In this document: positions 1 to 5,075 of the stretch, in pieces
How positions within the stretch are numbered: position 1 is the first letter of the stretch
Layout: the number at the start of each line of letters is the position of its first letter
Assembly (NCBI GenBank): GCA_021300125.1
Contig: JAJTHX010000120.1
Location: forward strand, 1-5,075
Source: Betaproteobacteria bacterium
Lineage (GTDB): Bacteria > Pseudomonadota > Gammaproteobacteria > Burkholderiales > SG8-41
Direction: 5' to 3'
DNA: 5,075 bases
Translations under genes and position numbers: made by a program
Notes under the pieces: generated by a model
Databases searched by the model: none
What the model saw: only the letters and a program-made list of their open reading frames with translations
Told to the model about the DNA's origin: nothing

Positions 1-1304
1 GCCTGCTCGGCGACCGCGACGCGATGGCTGCGATCATGCGCCCCGGCCACTGGTATGTCGCCAGCGTGCTGCTCGCTTCGGTAGGCTATGTGGTGCAGGA
101 CGTTGTCGCCGACGCGATGACGGTCGAAGCGGTGCCGCATGTGGATGCCGAGGGCCGGCCGCTCGACCCCGCGCAGCGCAAGCTGATGAACACCACGATG
201 CAGACCCTGGGTCGCGTGGCCATCATCGGCGGCGGCGTACTGGTGTCGGTCATCAACCTCTACGTCTTTACCGGCGTGCACGCGCTGTCCGAGGCCGAGA
301 AGGTGGCGATCTACCGCCAGGTCTATGCCATGGCGCTGTTCATCCCCGCGATCTCGGTTCTGGGCGTGATCGTGGCCATGCTGCTGCGCCGGCGCGAGTA
401 CCGGCGCCTGCTCGCGCAGGGCCACAGCCGCGAGCACACCCTCACGCTGCTCGATCCGCGCGGCGAGCCGACAAAACCCAACTGGTGGATCCTGGGCGGC
501 AGCGGCCTGTTCGTCGCGTTCACTCTGGGCATGGGCTTCAGCCGCATCCCCTTCAACCAGGAAATCATCTTCGCCGGATCGTTCGCGATCATCAGCTTCC
601 TGCTGCTGCGCCTGACGCGTGAGCTCGACGCCAGCGCCCGCGCCACGCTGCTCGGCACCGTGATCGTGATCTTCGTCTTCCGCGCGATACCGGGGCCGGG
701 CGAGGGCATCACCTGGTGGTTCATCGACGAGCTCAAATTCGACCAGCAGTTCATCGCGCTGCTGTCGCTGATCGGATCGGTGCTGACCCTCGCCGGCATG
801 TTCGTGTTCCGCCGCTTCATCGCCGAGCATTCGATCGCCTATGTCGTCGGCTTCCTGACCGTGGTCGGTGCGGTGCTGTCGCTGCCCTACGTCGGCATGG
901 TGTTCGGTCTGCACCAGTGGACCGCGGCCGCCACCGGCGGCGTGGTCGATGCCCGCTTCATCGCGCTGGTCAACACGGCGCTGGAATCGCCGCTGGGGCA
1001 GATTGCGATGATCCCGATGCTGGCATGGATCGCCAATTCCGCGCCCGCCCACCTGAAGGCCACCTATTTCGCGGTGATGGCCTCGTTCACCAACCTTGCG
1101 CTGTCGGCCTCAGCGCTGGGCACCAAATACCTGAACCAGGCTTACGTGGTGTCGCGCGAGGTCAAGGACAAGACCGGCGCGGTCAGCACACCGGCCGACT
1201 ACAGCCAGCTGCCGGAACTGCTGGTCGTGCAGCTGGTCATAGCCGTTGCACTGCCCTTCGCCGCGATCCTGCTCACGCGGCGCCTGGGCCTGCGCAGCGC
1301 CTGA
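1..1304 (+). CDS. BT1-family (folate/biopterin transporter-like) MFS membrane transporter, 5' end missing
   Basis: The frame is open from the left edge (first full codon at base 3) to TGA at 1302-1304, so the true start lies outside the window; the ATG at 24 is internal. The 433 visible residues hold about ten or eleven hydrophobic spans, consistent with most of a 12-helix major facilitator. Numbering from base 3, QDVVADAMTVE near residues 32-42 matches the conserved D..xDA..xE helix motif of BT1 and AmpG-like carriers. The stretch around 230-240 (PGPGEGITWWF), followed by a DEL.FD..FI.LLSLIGS segment, is the BT1 hallmark. A late helix with MIPMLAWIANSAP then A.YFAVMASFTNLALS also fits. Family members move folates, pterins or other solutes across the inner membrane; the substrate here cannot be read from sequence. 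A PAT/AmpG-like muropeptide carrier is the main alternative. The gene ends 4 nt before the hydrolase gene, suggesting one operon. Confidence 0.8.
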   Translation, partial: LLGDRDAMAAIMRPGHWYVASVLLASVGYVVQDVVADAMTVEAVPHVDAEGRPLDPAQRKLMNTTMQTLGRVAIIGGGVLVSVINLYVFTGVHALSEAEKVAIYRQVYAMALFIPAISVLGVIVAMLLRRREYRRLLAQGHSREHTLTLLDPRGEPTKPNWWILGGSGLFVAFTLGMGFSRIPFNQEIIFAGSFAIISFLLLRLTRELDASARATLLGTVIVIFVFRAIPGPGEGITWWFIDELKFDQQFIALLSLIGSVLTLAGMFVFRRFIAEHSIAYVVGFLTVVGAVLSLPYVGMVFGLHQWTAAATGGVVDARFIALVNTALESPLGQIAMIPMLAWIANSAPAHLKATYFAVMASFTNLALSASALGTKYLNQAYVVSREVKDKTGAVSTPADYSQLPELLVVQLVIAVALPFAAILLTRRLGLRSA

Positions 1305-1308
1305 AACC

Positions 1309-1866
1309 ATGGATGCACAACCTTTCGCCAGCGAAGACGGCGGCACCACCGACCTGATCCTGCGCGCGGTGGCCTTCGCCGCGCACAAGCATCGCGACCA
1401 GCGGCGCAAGGACAAGGAAGCCTCGCCCTACATCAACCACCCGATCGAGCTCGCCCATGTGCTGTGGGACGAAGGTGGCGTGCGCGATCCGCTGGTGATC
1501 GCCGCGGCTCTGCTGCACGACACGCTGGAAGACACCGAGACCAGCTGGCAGGAACTGCGCGGCGCCTTCGGCGAGGAGATCGCCGACATTGTGCTCGAGG
1601 TCACCGACACGCAGTGGCTGAAGAAGGAAGTCCGCAAGCGCCTGCAGGTGGCGAAGGCCCGGCACTCGAGCGAACGCGCGCGCCTGGTCAAGCTCGCCGA
1701 CAAGATCTGCAACGTGCGCGACCTCGGCACGCGCGCGCCGGCGAACTGGTCGGTGGAACGCAAGCGCCAGTACTTTGAATGGGCCAAGGAAGTGGTGGAC
1801 CGCCTGCGCGGCACCCACGCCGAGCTCGAGCGGCGCTTCGACGAGGTCTATGCGCTGAAACCCTGA
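1309..1866 (+). CDS. MESH1-type HD-domain (p)ppGpp hydrolase (small alarmone hydrolase)
   Basis: This 185-residue protein consists of one HD phosphohydrolase domain, with no synthetase, TGS or ACT domain, and matches the roughly 180-residue length of metazoan MESH1. Visible motifs are AHKHRDQRRKD (25-35), PYINHPI (40-46), LLHDTLEDT (68-76), the KRLQV...HSS segment (110-121), VKLADKICNVRDL (127-139) and YFEWAKEVV (about 153-161 by eye). The metal ligands H44, H70, D71 and D131, and the catalytic E74-D75 pair, have the same spacing as H35, H61, D62, D122 and E65-D66 of human MESH1. The family removes the 3' pyrophosphate from ppGpp with Mn2+; the animal enzyme also acts on NADPH. A cytosolic location is expected. 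ATG 1309 is chosen because it gives the family N-terminus and lies just after the transporter stop; an in-frame ATG at 1246 would add 21 residues read inside the transporter. No clear Shine-Dalgarno is seen, so coupling to upstream translation is likely. Confidence 0.88.
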   Translation: MDAQPFASEDGGTTDLILRAVAFAAHKHRDQRRKDKEASPYINHPIELAHVLWDEGGVRDPLVIAAALLHDTLEDTETSWQELRGAFGEEIADIVLEVTDTQWLKKEVRKRLQVAKARHSSERARLVKLADKICNVRDLGTRAPANWSVERKRQYFEWAKEVVDRLRGTHAELERRFDEVYALKP

Positions 1867-1868
1867 GC

Positions 1869-1881
1869 GCGGACTGTCCGC
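1869..1881. repeat. 13-nt perfect palindrome just after the hydrolase stop codon
   Basis: The arms GCGGAC and GTCCGC flank a single T and begin 2 nt after the TGA of the hydrolase gene. As RNA it could fold as a 5-bp stem with a 3-nt loop. No T tract follows, so it is not a convincing intrinsic terminator. It could be an operator half-site pair or an mRNA 3'-end stem, but the role is unknown. Confidence 0.4.
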
Positions 1882-1914
1882 ATCGTGGGACTCAGCAAAA
1901 GCGGCGCGGCCTGC

Positions 1915-1930
1915 CGTTAGAATCGCGGTC
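1915..1930 (+). promoter_or_regulatory. Candidate promoter -10 region for the enolase-superfamily gene
   Basis: The sequence cgttagaatcgcggtc contains TAGAAT at 1918-1923, five of six matches to the sigma-70 -10 hexamer, 36 nt before the ATG at 1960. It matches the element at 4194-4209 upstream of the ABC-F gene in 14 of 16 positions. No good -35 hexamer lies at 16-18 nt spacing (GCAAAA at 1895-1900 is poor), so the promoter would be activator-dependent or rest on the extended -10 region. The call comes from pattern recognition and position only. Confidence 0.5.
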
Positions 1931-1946
1931 GAACACGTCACCGCCC

Positions 1947-1950
1947 GGAG
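1947..1950 (+). promoter_or_regulatory. Ribosome binding site of the enolase-superfamily gene
   Basis: GGAG lies 9 nt upstream of the ATG at 1960-1962. It supports that ATG as the start, and the resulting N-terminus MKITHAST is typical for a mandelate-racemase-type capping domain. Confidence 0.7.
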
Positions 1951-1959
1951 AATGCCACC

Positions 1960-3039
1960 ATGAAAATCACCCACGCCAGCACAGCGCTGGTCTCGCTGCC
2001 ACACGACGAACCGCTTGCCGACGGCCCGACCACACCGGGCTCGAAGAACTTCATCGTGCTCAAGCTCGGCACCGATGCCGGCCTTGAAGGCATCGGCTTC
2101 ACCTTTTTCGGCGGCTCGCTCGACCGCGCGCTGCTTGCCGCGGTGACCGACCTTGCCGAACTGTGCAAGGGCGCGGATCCGATGCGCATCGAACAGATCA
2201 CCGAAAAGCTGCGCACCTCCTCCCCTGGCGGACCCGGCGGTATCCTGACGCTGGCCATGTCGGCCATCGACATCGCGCTGTGGGACATCAAGGGCAAGGC
2301 GCTCAACCTGCCGGTGGCGACGCTCGCCGGTGGCCACCGCAGCACGGTCAACACCTATGCCAGCGGCGCGCTGATGCGGCATTTCTCCCTCGACCACGTG
2401 GTCAAGGCGGCGGCACTGCTCAGGTCGCGCGGCTTTCGCCAGATGAAGACACAGCTCGCACTGCCCGGCGACACCAACCAGGTGAAGGAAATCGAGCGCA
2501 TACGCCTCATCCGCGAGGCCATCGGCTATGAAACCGACCTGATGTGCGACATCAACCAGCGCTGGGATGTACGCCAGGCCATCTCCATCGGCCGCCAGGT
2601 CGATCCCTACCGCCTCTTCTGGCTCGAGGACGTCACCACCTGCGACGACTACGACGGGCTTGCCACGGTGACCCGCGCGCTGGACACGCCCGTGGCCTGC
2701 GGTGAGTACCTCTACGGAATTGCGCCTTTCCGCCAGATGCTTGAGGCCCGCTCCGTGGATATCGTGATGATCGACGTGCTGCGCGCCGGCGGCATAACGC
2801 AATGGCTGAAGATCGCCGGCATGGCCGAAGCCTTCAACCTGCCAGTGGTGAGCCACCTCGCACCGGAAATCCATGTGCATCTGGTTTCCGCGGTGCCCAA
2901 CGGCCTTACTGTCGAATACATGCCCTGGTCATCACGGCTGTTCAAGGAGGTTGTGCAACTGAAGGATGGCAAGCTCTCGGTGCCGCAGAAGCCTGGGCTG
3001 GGCCTGGAATTCGACCCGAAAGTGGTGCAGTTCAAGTAA
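1960..3039 (+). CDS. Enolase-superfamily enzyme, mandelate racemase subgroup (probable acid-sugar or hydroxyacid dehydratase/racemase)
   Basis: The 359-residue product has the usual length and two-part fold: an alpha+beta capping domain (roughly residues 1-125) and a TIM barrel (about 130-340). The family signature AMSAIDIALWDIKGKAL starts at residue 99. Metal ligands are D197 (CDINQ), E223 (WLEDV) and E249 (CGEYLYG). The D272-H299 acid/base dyad (MIDVLRAGG and SHLAPE) and E319 (VEYMPW) are present, each two positions later than in Pseudomonas putida mandelate racemase (D195, E221, E247, D270, H297, E317). The KxK motif reads K163-T-Q165, so the second lysine, K166 in mandelate racemase, is glutamine. 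Such enzymes abstract the proton alpha to a carboxylate using Mg2+; the substrate here is unknown. The gene has its own candidate promoter and ribosome binding site and ends at the shared terminator. The convergent Bug binding protein may supply a related organic acid, which is inference. Membership in the subgroup is firm; the exact reaction is not. Confidence 0.87.
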   Translation: MKITHASTALVSLPHDEPLADGPTTPGSKNFIVLKLGTDAGLEGIGFTFFGGSLDRALLAAVTDLAELCKGADPMRIEQITEKLRTSSPGGPGGILTLAMSAIDIALWDIKGKALNLPVATLAGGHRSTVNTYASGALMRHFSLDHVVKAAALLRSRGFRQMKTQLALPGDTNQVKEIERIRLIREAIGYETDLMCDINQRWDVRQAISIGRQVDPYRLFWLEDVTTCDDYDGLATVTRALDTPVACGEYLYGIAPFRQMLEARSVDIVMIDVLRAGGITQWLKIAGMAEAFNLPVVSHLAPEIHVHLVSAVPNGLTVEYMPWSSRLFKEVVQLKDGKLSVPQKPGLGLEFDPKVVQFK

Positions 3040-3055
3040 ACCTGACCCGGACCAC

Positions 3056-3086
3056 AAAAAAGGCGGCCCGGAGGCCGCCATTTTTT
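3056..3086. terminator. Bidirectional intrinsic terminator between convergent genes
   Basis: A 7-bp perfect GC stem (GGCGGCC at 3062-3068, GGCCGCC at 3073-3079) closes on the tetraloop CGGA. It is flanked by six A (3056-3061) and, after one A, six T (3081-3086). On the plus strand the T run follows the stem and ends the enolase-type transcript 17 nt after its stop. On the minus strand the A run becomes the U tract that ends the binding-protein transcript. It fills most of the 63-nt gap between the two stop codons. Confidence 0.92.
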
Positions 3087-3102
3087 GCTGCGGGGACAGG
3101 GC

Positions 3103-4086
3103 TTACTGGAACTTGGCCCCGCTGCGCTTGACCACGTCGGCCCACTTATTCATGTCGGCGAGCATGAACTTGCGGAATTCCTCGGGCGAGTGGGTCACTG
3201 CTTCGGAACCGTTGTTCTCGGCGACCTTGGCAAACTCCGGCGACTTCACGTAGGCCGCCACATCGGCATGGATTTTGGCCAGCAGCGGCTTGGGCATCTT
3301 CGCCGGGCCGGCCACACCGTACCAGCCCACCACCTCGAAGCCCGGCAGCACCTCGCTCATCGCCGGAATGTCCGGCGCGGCGCTGATTCGCTTGGCACTG
3401 GTCACTGCAAGGCCGCGCAGCTTGCCCGCGCGCACCTGCGCGAAGGCGCCGGTGAGACCCATGAAGTTGTAGTGGTATTCGCCCTGGATCAGCGCGATCG
3501 CTGCGGGGCCGGTGCCGCGGTAAGGAATATGCTGGCCTTTGGTGCCCATCATCAGGTTGTAGAGCTCACCGGCAAGATGGCCGCCGCTGCCGATGCCGGC
3601 GGAGCCGAAGTTCATTGGCTCGCGCGTGGATTTGGTCCACTGCACGAAGTCCTTCACGGTCTTCGCCGGATGAGAGGGATTCACCACCAGCAGCAACCCG
3701 CCTGCGGTCATCTGGCTGATCGGAGTGAAGTCGTTGACCGGGTGATAAGGCAGCTTGGGGAAGATCGCCGCGTTGATGGTGTGCTGATGATAGGGGATGA
3801 ACAGGGTGTAGCCATCAGGTGCGGAGTCCTTGGTGATTTCACCCGCGTTGATGCCCGAGGCACTGCCGCGGTTATCGACAATCACCTGCTGGTTCCACAC
3901 CTTCGTCAGCTGGGTGGCCAGCAGGCGTGCCAAGAAATCGGTGGTGCCTCCGGGAGCCGCCGGGGTAATGATCCGCACCGGGCGATTCGGAAAACCATCG
4001 GTGCCCTGGGCTGCGGCCGGCAGCGCGAAGCCGAGCGCCGCGATCGCGGGCAGCAGGGCAAGCGGGAGTCTGCAAAGCTTTTCCAT
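3103..4086 (-). CDS. Periplasmic solute-binding protein of the Bug (TctC) family
   Basis: The 327-residue product is the usual Bug length. It starts with a Sec signal peptide: M-E-K-L-C-R, a hydrophobic core to about residue 22, then LPAAA with probable cleavage after A26. The mature protein carries the family landmarks RPVRIITPAAPGGTTD (35-50), VIVDNR (68-73), APDGYTLF (89-96), LPYHPVNDFTPIS (112-124), FGSAGIGSGGHLAGE (160-174) and HIPYRGTGPA (186-195). Bug proteins bind carboxylates or other small organic solutes in the periplasm; some deliver them to TctA/TctB carriers, many are orphans, and some act in sensing. No tctA or tctB lies alongside. ATG 4086 is chosen over in-frame ATGs at 4101 and 4128 because GAGGAG sits 7 nt upstream and it gives a clean signal peptide. 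The gene converges on the enolase-type gene, so a shared substrate is possible but unproven. The ligand is unknown. Confidence 0.93.
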   Translation of the reverse strand: MEKLCRLPLALLPAIAALGFALPAAAQGTDGFPNRPVRIITPAAPGGTTDFLARLLATQLTKVWNQQVIVDNRGSASGINAGEITKDSAPDGYTLFIPYHQHTINAAIFPKLPYHPVNDFTPISQMTAGGLLLVVNPSHPAKTVKDFVQWTKSTREPMNFGSAGIGSGGHLAGELYNLMMGTKGQHIPYRGTGPAAIALIQGEYHYNFMGLTGAFAQVRAGKLRGLAVTSAKRISAAPDIPAMSEVLPGFEVVGWYGVAGPAKMPKPLLAKIHADVAAYVKSPEFAKVAENNGSEAVTHSPEEFRKFMLADMNKWADVVKRSGAKFQ

Positions 4087-4093
4087 GAGTGGT

Positions 4094-4099
4094 CTCCTC
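4094..4099 (-). promoter_or_regulatory. Ribosome binding site that sets the Bug gene start
   Basis: On the minus strand GAGGAG ends 7 nt before the ATG at 4086-4084. It overlaps the alternative ATG at 4101-4099, which makes that upstream start unlikely. Confidence 0.85.
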
Positions 4100-4150
4100 A
4101 TCGTTTTTTGGAGCTGCGATTGAAGCAACGGCGAAGGATAACCCAGCCTG

Positions 4151-4180
4151 CGCGCTCCTGCAGCGCGTGTGCCGCCGGCA
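4151..4180. repeat. Two adjacent short inverted repeats in the divergent intergenic region
   Basis: CGCGCT (4151-4156) pairs with AGCGCG (4162-4167) around a 5-nt spacer. Directly after it, TGCCG (4170-4174) pairs with CGGCA (4176-4180) around one base. They lie just upstream of the -10-like element at 4197, where a -35 box or regulator site would be expected. They may be an operator, or chance in GC-rich DNA. Confidence 0.3.
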
Positions 4181-4193
4181 AAGCTGATGACAG

Positions 4194-4209
4194 CGTTACA
4201 ATCGCGGCC
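4194..4209 (+). promoter_or_regulatory. Candidate promoter -10 region for the ABC-F gene
   Basis: The sequence cgttacaatcgcggcc contains TACAAT at 4197-4202, a five-of-six match to the -10 consensus, and closely repeats the element at 1915-1930. Transcription from it would give a leader of about 48 nt before ATG 4258. No convincing -35 hexamer is visible at standard spacing. In the same 171-nt gap (4087-4257) a minus-strand promoter for the Bug gene must also exist, but I cannot place it with confidence. Confidence 0.5.
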
Positions 4210-4257
4210 CCGCCCGGCCCGATATTGAGGGGCTGGCAGGAATCTGACCCTCCGCCC

Positions 4258-5075
4258 ATGATTCAGTTCCGCAAGCTGTCAATTGCCCGCGGCGCACGCC
4301 GCCTCATCGCCGAAGCCGACCTGCAGATCCACGCCGGCTGGCGCGTCGGCCTCACCGGCGCCAACGGCAGCGGCAAATCCAGCCTGTTCGCGCTGCTGCG
4401 CGGCGAATTGCAGGCCGAACACGGCGATTGCATGCTGCCGCCCTCCTGGCGCATCGCCAGTGTCGCCCAGGAAACGCCGGCGCTGGACCGCGAGGCCATT
4501 GAATACGTGCTCGACGGCGATCGCGAACTGCGCGCGCTGCAGGCCGACCTTGCCGAGGCCGATGCCAGCTCCACGGCTGACGGCACACGGCTGGCCGAAC
4601 TGCATGCACGCCTCGACGACATCGGCGGCTACAGCGCCCAGGCCCGTGCCGCAGCCCTGCTCTCGGGCCTTGGTTTTGCCGAGGCCGACCACCGGCGTGC
4701 CGTGAAAACCTTTTCCGGCGGCTGGCGCATGCGGCTCAACCTGGCGCAGGCACTGGTCTCACGCGCCGACCTTTTGCTGCTTGACGAGCCCACCAACCAC
4801 CTTGACCTTGATGCGGTGGTCTGGCTCGAGTGCTGGCTCGCCGCATTCCGCGGCACGCTGCTCATCGTCTCGCATGACCGCGAATTCCTCGACGGCTGCG
4901 TCACCCATATCGCGCACATCGAAAATGCCGAACTCAGGCTGAGCACCGGCAATTACTCGGCATTCGAAGAGGCGCGCGCGGCGCGGCTCGCCGCACAGCA
5001 GGCGATGTACGAAAAACAGCAGCGCGTGATCGCGCACATGGAATCCTATGTCGAGCGCTTTCGCGCCAAGGCCAC
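4258..5075 (+). CDS. yheS: ABC-F family ATPase, YheS-like, 3' end missing
   Basis: The frame runs open from ATG 4258 past the right edge, giving 272 residues, a little under half of the roughly 640 expected for the family. The first nucleotide-binding domain is complete: Walker A GANGSGKS (34-41), the Q-loop segment VAQETPALD, signature FSGGWRMRLNLAQAL from 152, Walker B LLLLDEPTNHLDLDAV with D176 and catalytic E177, and switch histidine H206 in SHDREFLD. After it the interdomain linker begins (YEKQQRVIAHMESYVERFRAKA). Similarity to E. coli YheS is strong throughout, including MIQF at the start, EYVLDGDRE and TGNYSAFE. ABC-F proteins are soluble, lack membrane domains and act on the ribosome near the E site. 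The start fits the family although no Shine-Dalgarno sits at normal distance (AGGA at 4238-4241 is 16 nt away). Uup is the nearest alternative, but the motifs favour YheS. Confidence 0.9.
   Translation, partial: MIQFRKLSIARGARRLIAEADLQIHAGWRVGLTGANGSGKSSLFALLRGELQAEHGDCMLPPSWRIASVAQETPALDREAIEYVLDGDRELRALQADLAEADASSTADGTRLAELHARLDDIGGYSAQARAAALLSGLGFAEADHRRAVKTFSGGWRMRLNLAQALVSRADLLLLDEPTNHLDLDAVVWLECWLAAFRGTLLIVSHDREFLDGCVTHIAHIENAELRLSTGNYSAFEEARAARLAAQQAMYEKQQRVIAHMESYVERFRAKA

Noticed and set aside
1246..1308. Upstream ATG start for the hydrolase
   Set aside because: It would add 21 residues (starting MHCPSPRSCS) encoded wholly within the transporter end, unlike MESH1 N-termini. ATG 1309 fits family length and operon spacing.
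716..1357. Plus-strand open frame of 213 codons overlapping the transporter
   Set aside because: It is Arg/Ala/Gly-rich with no domain and is out of frame with the strongly supported transporter reading.
1273..2880. A 535-codon open frame on the minus strand across the hydrolase gene, the gap and most of the enolase-type gene
   Set aside because: Its translation is rich in His, Ala, Gly, Arg and Val with no recognisable domain. It lies antisense to two genes with clear family matches and crosses their intergenic region. High-GC antisense frames often lack stops, so this is a shadow.
4087..4128. Upstream ATG starts at 4128 and 4101 for the Bug protein
   Set aside because: They would place extra polar residues before the signal peptide. 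The GAGGAG ribosome binding site lies between them and ATG 4086 at ideal spacing for 4086.
4263..5037. Minus-strand open frames opposite the ABC-F gene
   Set aside because: The plus-strand reading has complete Walker A, signature, Walker B and switch motifs. The minus-strand translations are Ser/Arg/Ala-rich with no domain.
1..5075. Possible mobile element, CRISPR array, tRNA or defence system
   Set aside because: No transposase or integrase reading, long terminal repeats, regularly spaced repeats or tRNA-like cloverleaf was noticed by eye. The five genes all belong to known families.

Overview
The window comes from a GC-rich genome and most resembles a betaproteobacterium, probably Burkholderiales. 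This is inferred from three things: a Bug/TctC-type periplasmic binding protein (a family hugely expanded in that order), strong GC bias at third codon positions, and two TTA(G/C)AATCGCGG-type -10 elements of a kind common there. No rRNA, tRNA, CRISPR array, transposase or phage gene is visible. It reads as chromosomal sequence carrying five genes, two of them cut by the window edges.

Layout. (1) 1-1304, plus strand: the C-terminal part of a multi-spanning membrane transporter of the BT1 (folate/biopterin) branch of the major facilitator superfamily. (2) 1309-1866, plus: a 185-residue stand-alone HD hydrolase of the MESH1 / small-alarmone-hydrolase type, only 4 nt downstream of the transporter and probably translated from the same mRNA. 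(3) 1867-1959: a 93-nt gap with a short palindrome, a -10-like element and a ribosome binding site. (4) 1960-3039, plus: a 359-residue enolase-superfamily enzyme of the mandelate racemase subgroup, in which one of the two classical catalytic lysines is glutamine. (5) 3056-3086: a strong hairpin with A and T tracts that can terminate transcription from both sides. (6) 3103-4086, minus: an exported solute-binding protein of the Bug (TctC) family, convergent with the enolase-type gene and without membrane subunits beside it. (7) 4087-4257: a divergent intergenic region with a second copy of the -10-like element. (8) 4258-5075, plus: the N-terminal part of an ABC-F ATPase closely matching E. coli YheS.

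Functional reading. The transporter and alarmone hydrolase form one probable transcription unit. The acid-sugar-type enolase enzyme and the Bug binding protein are plausible partners in uptake and catabolism of an organic or sugar acid, but they lie tail to tail, so this is inference only. YheS is a separate translation-associated housekeeping gene. I do not see a previously undescribed multi-gene system. The points most worth a second look are the MESH1-type hydrolase with spacing matching the animal enzyme, its coupling to a BT1 transporter, and the Lys-to-Gln change in the enolase-superfamily active site.
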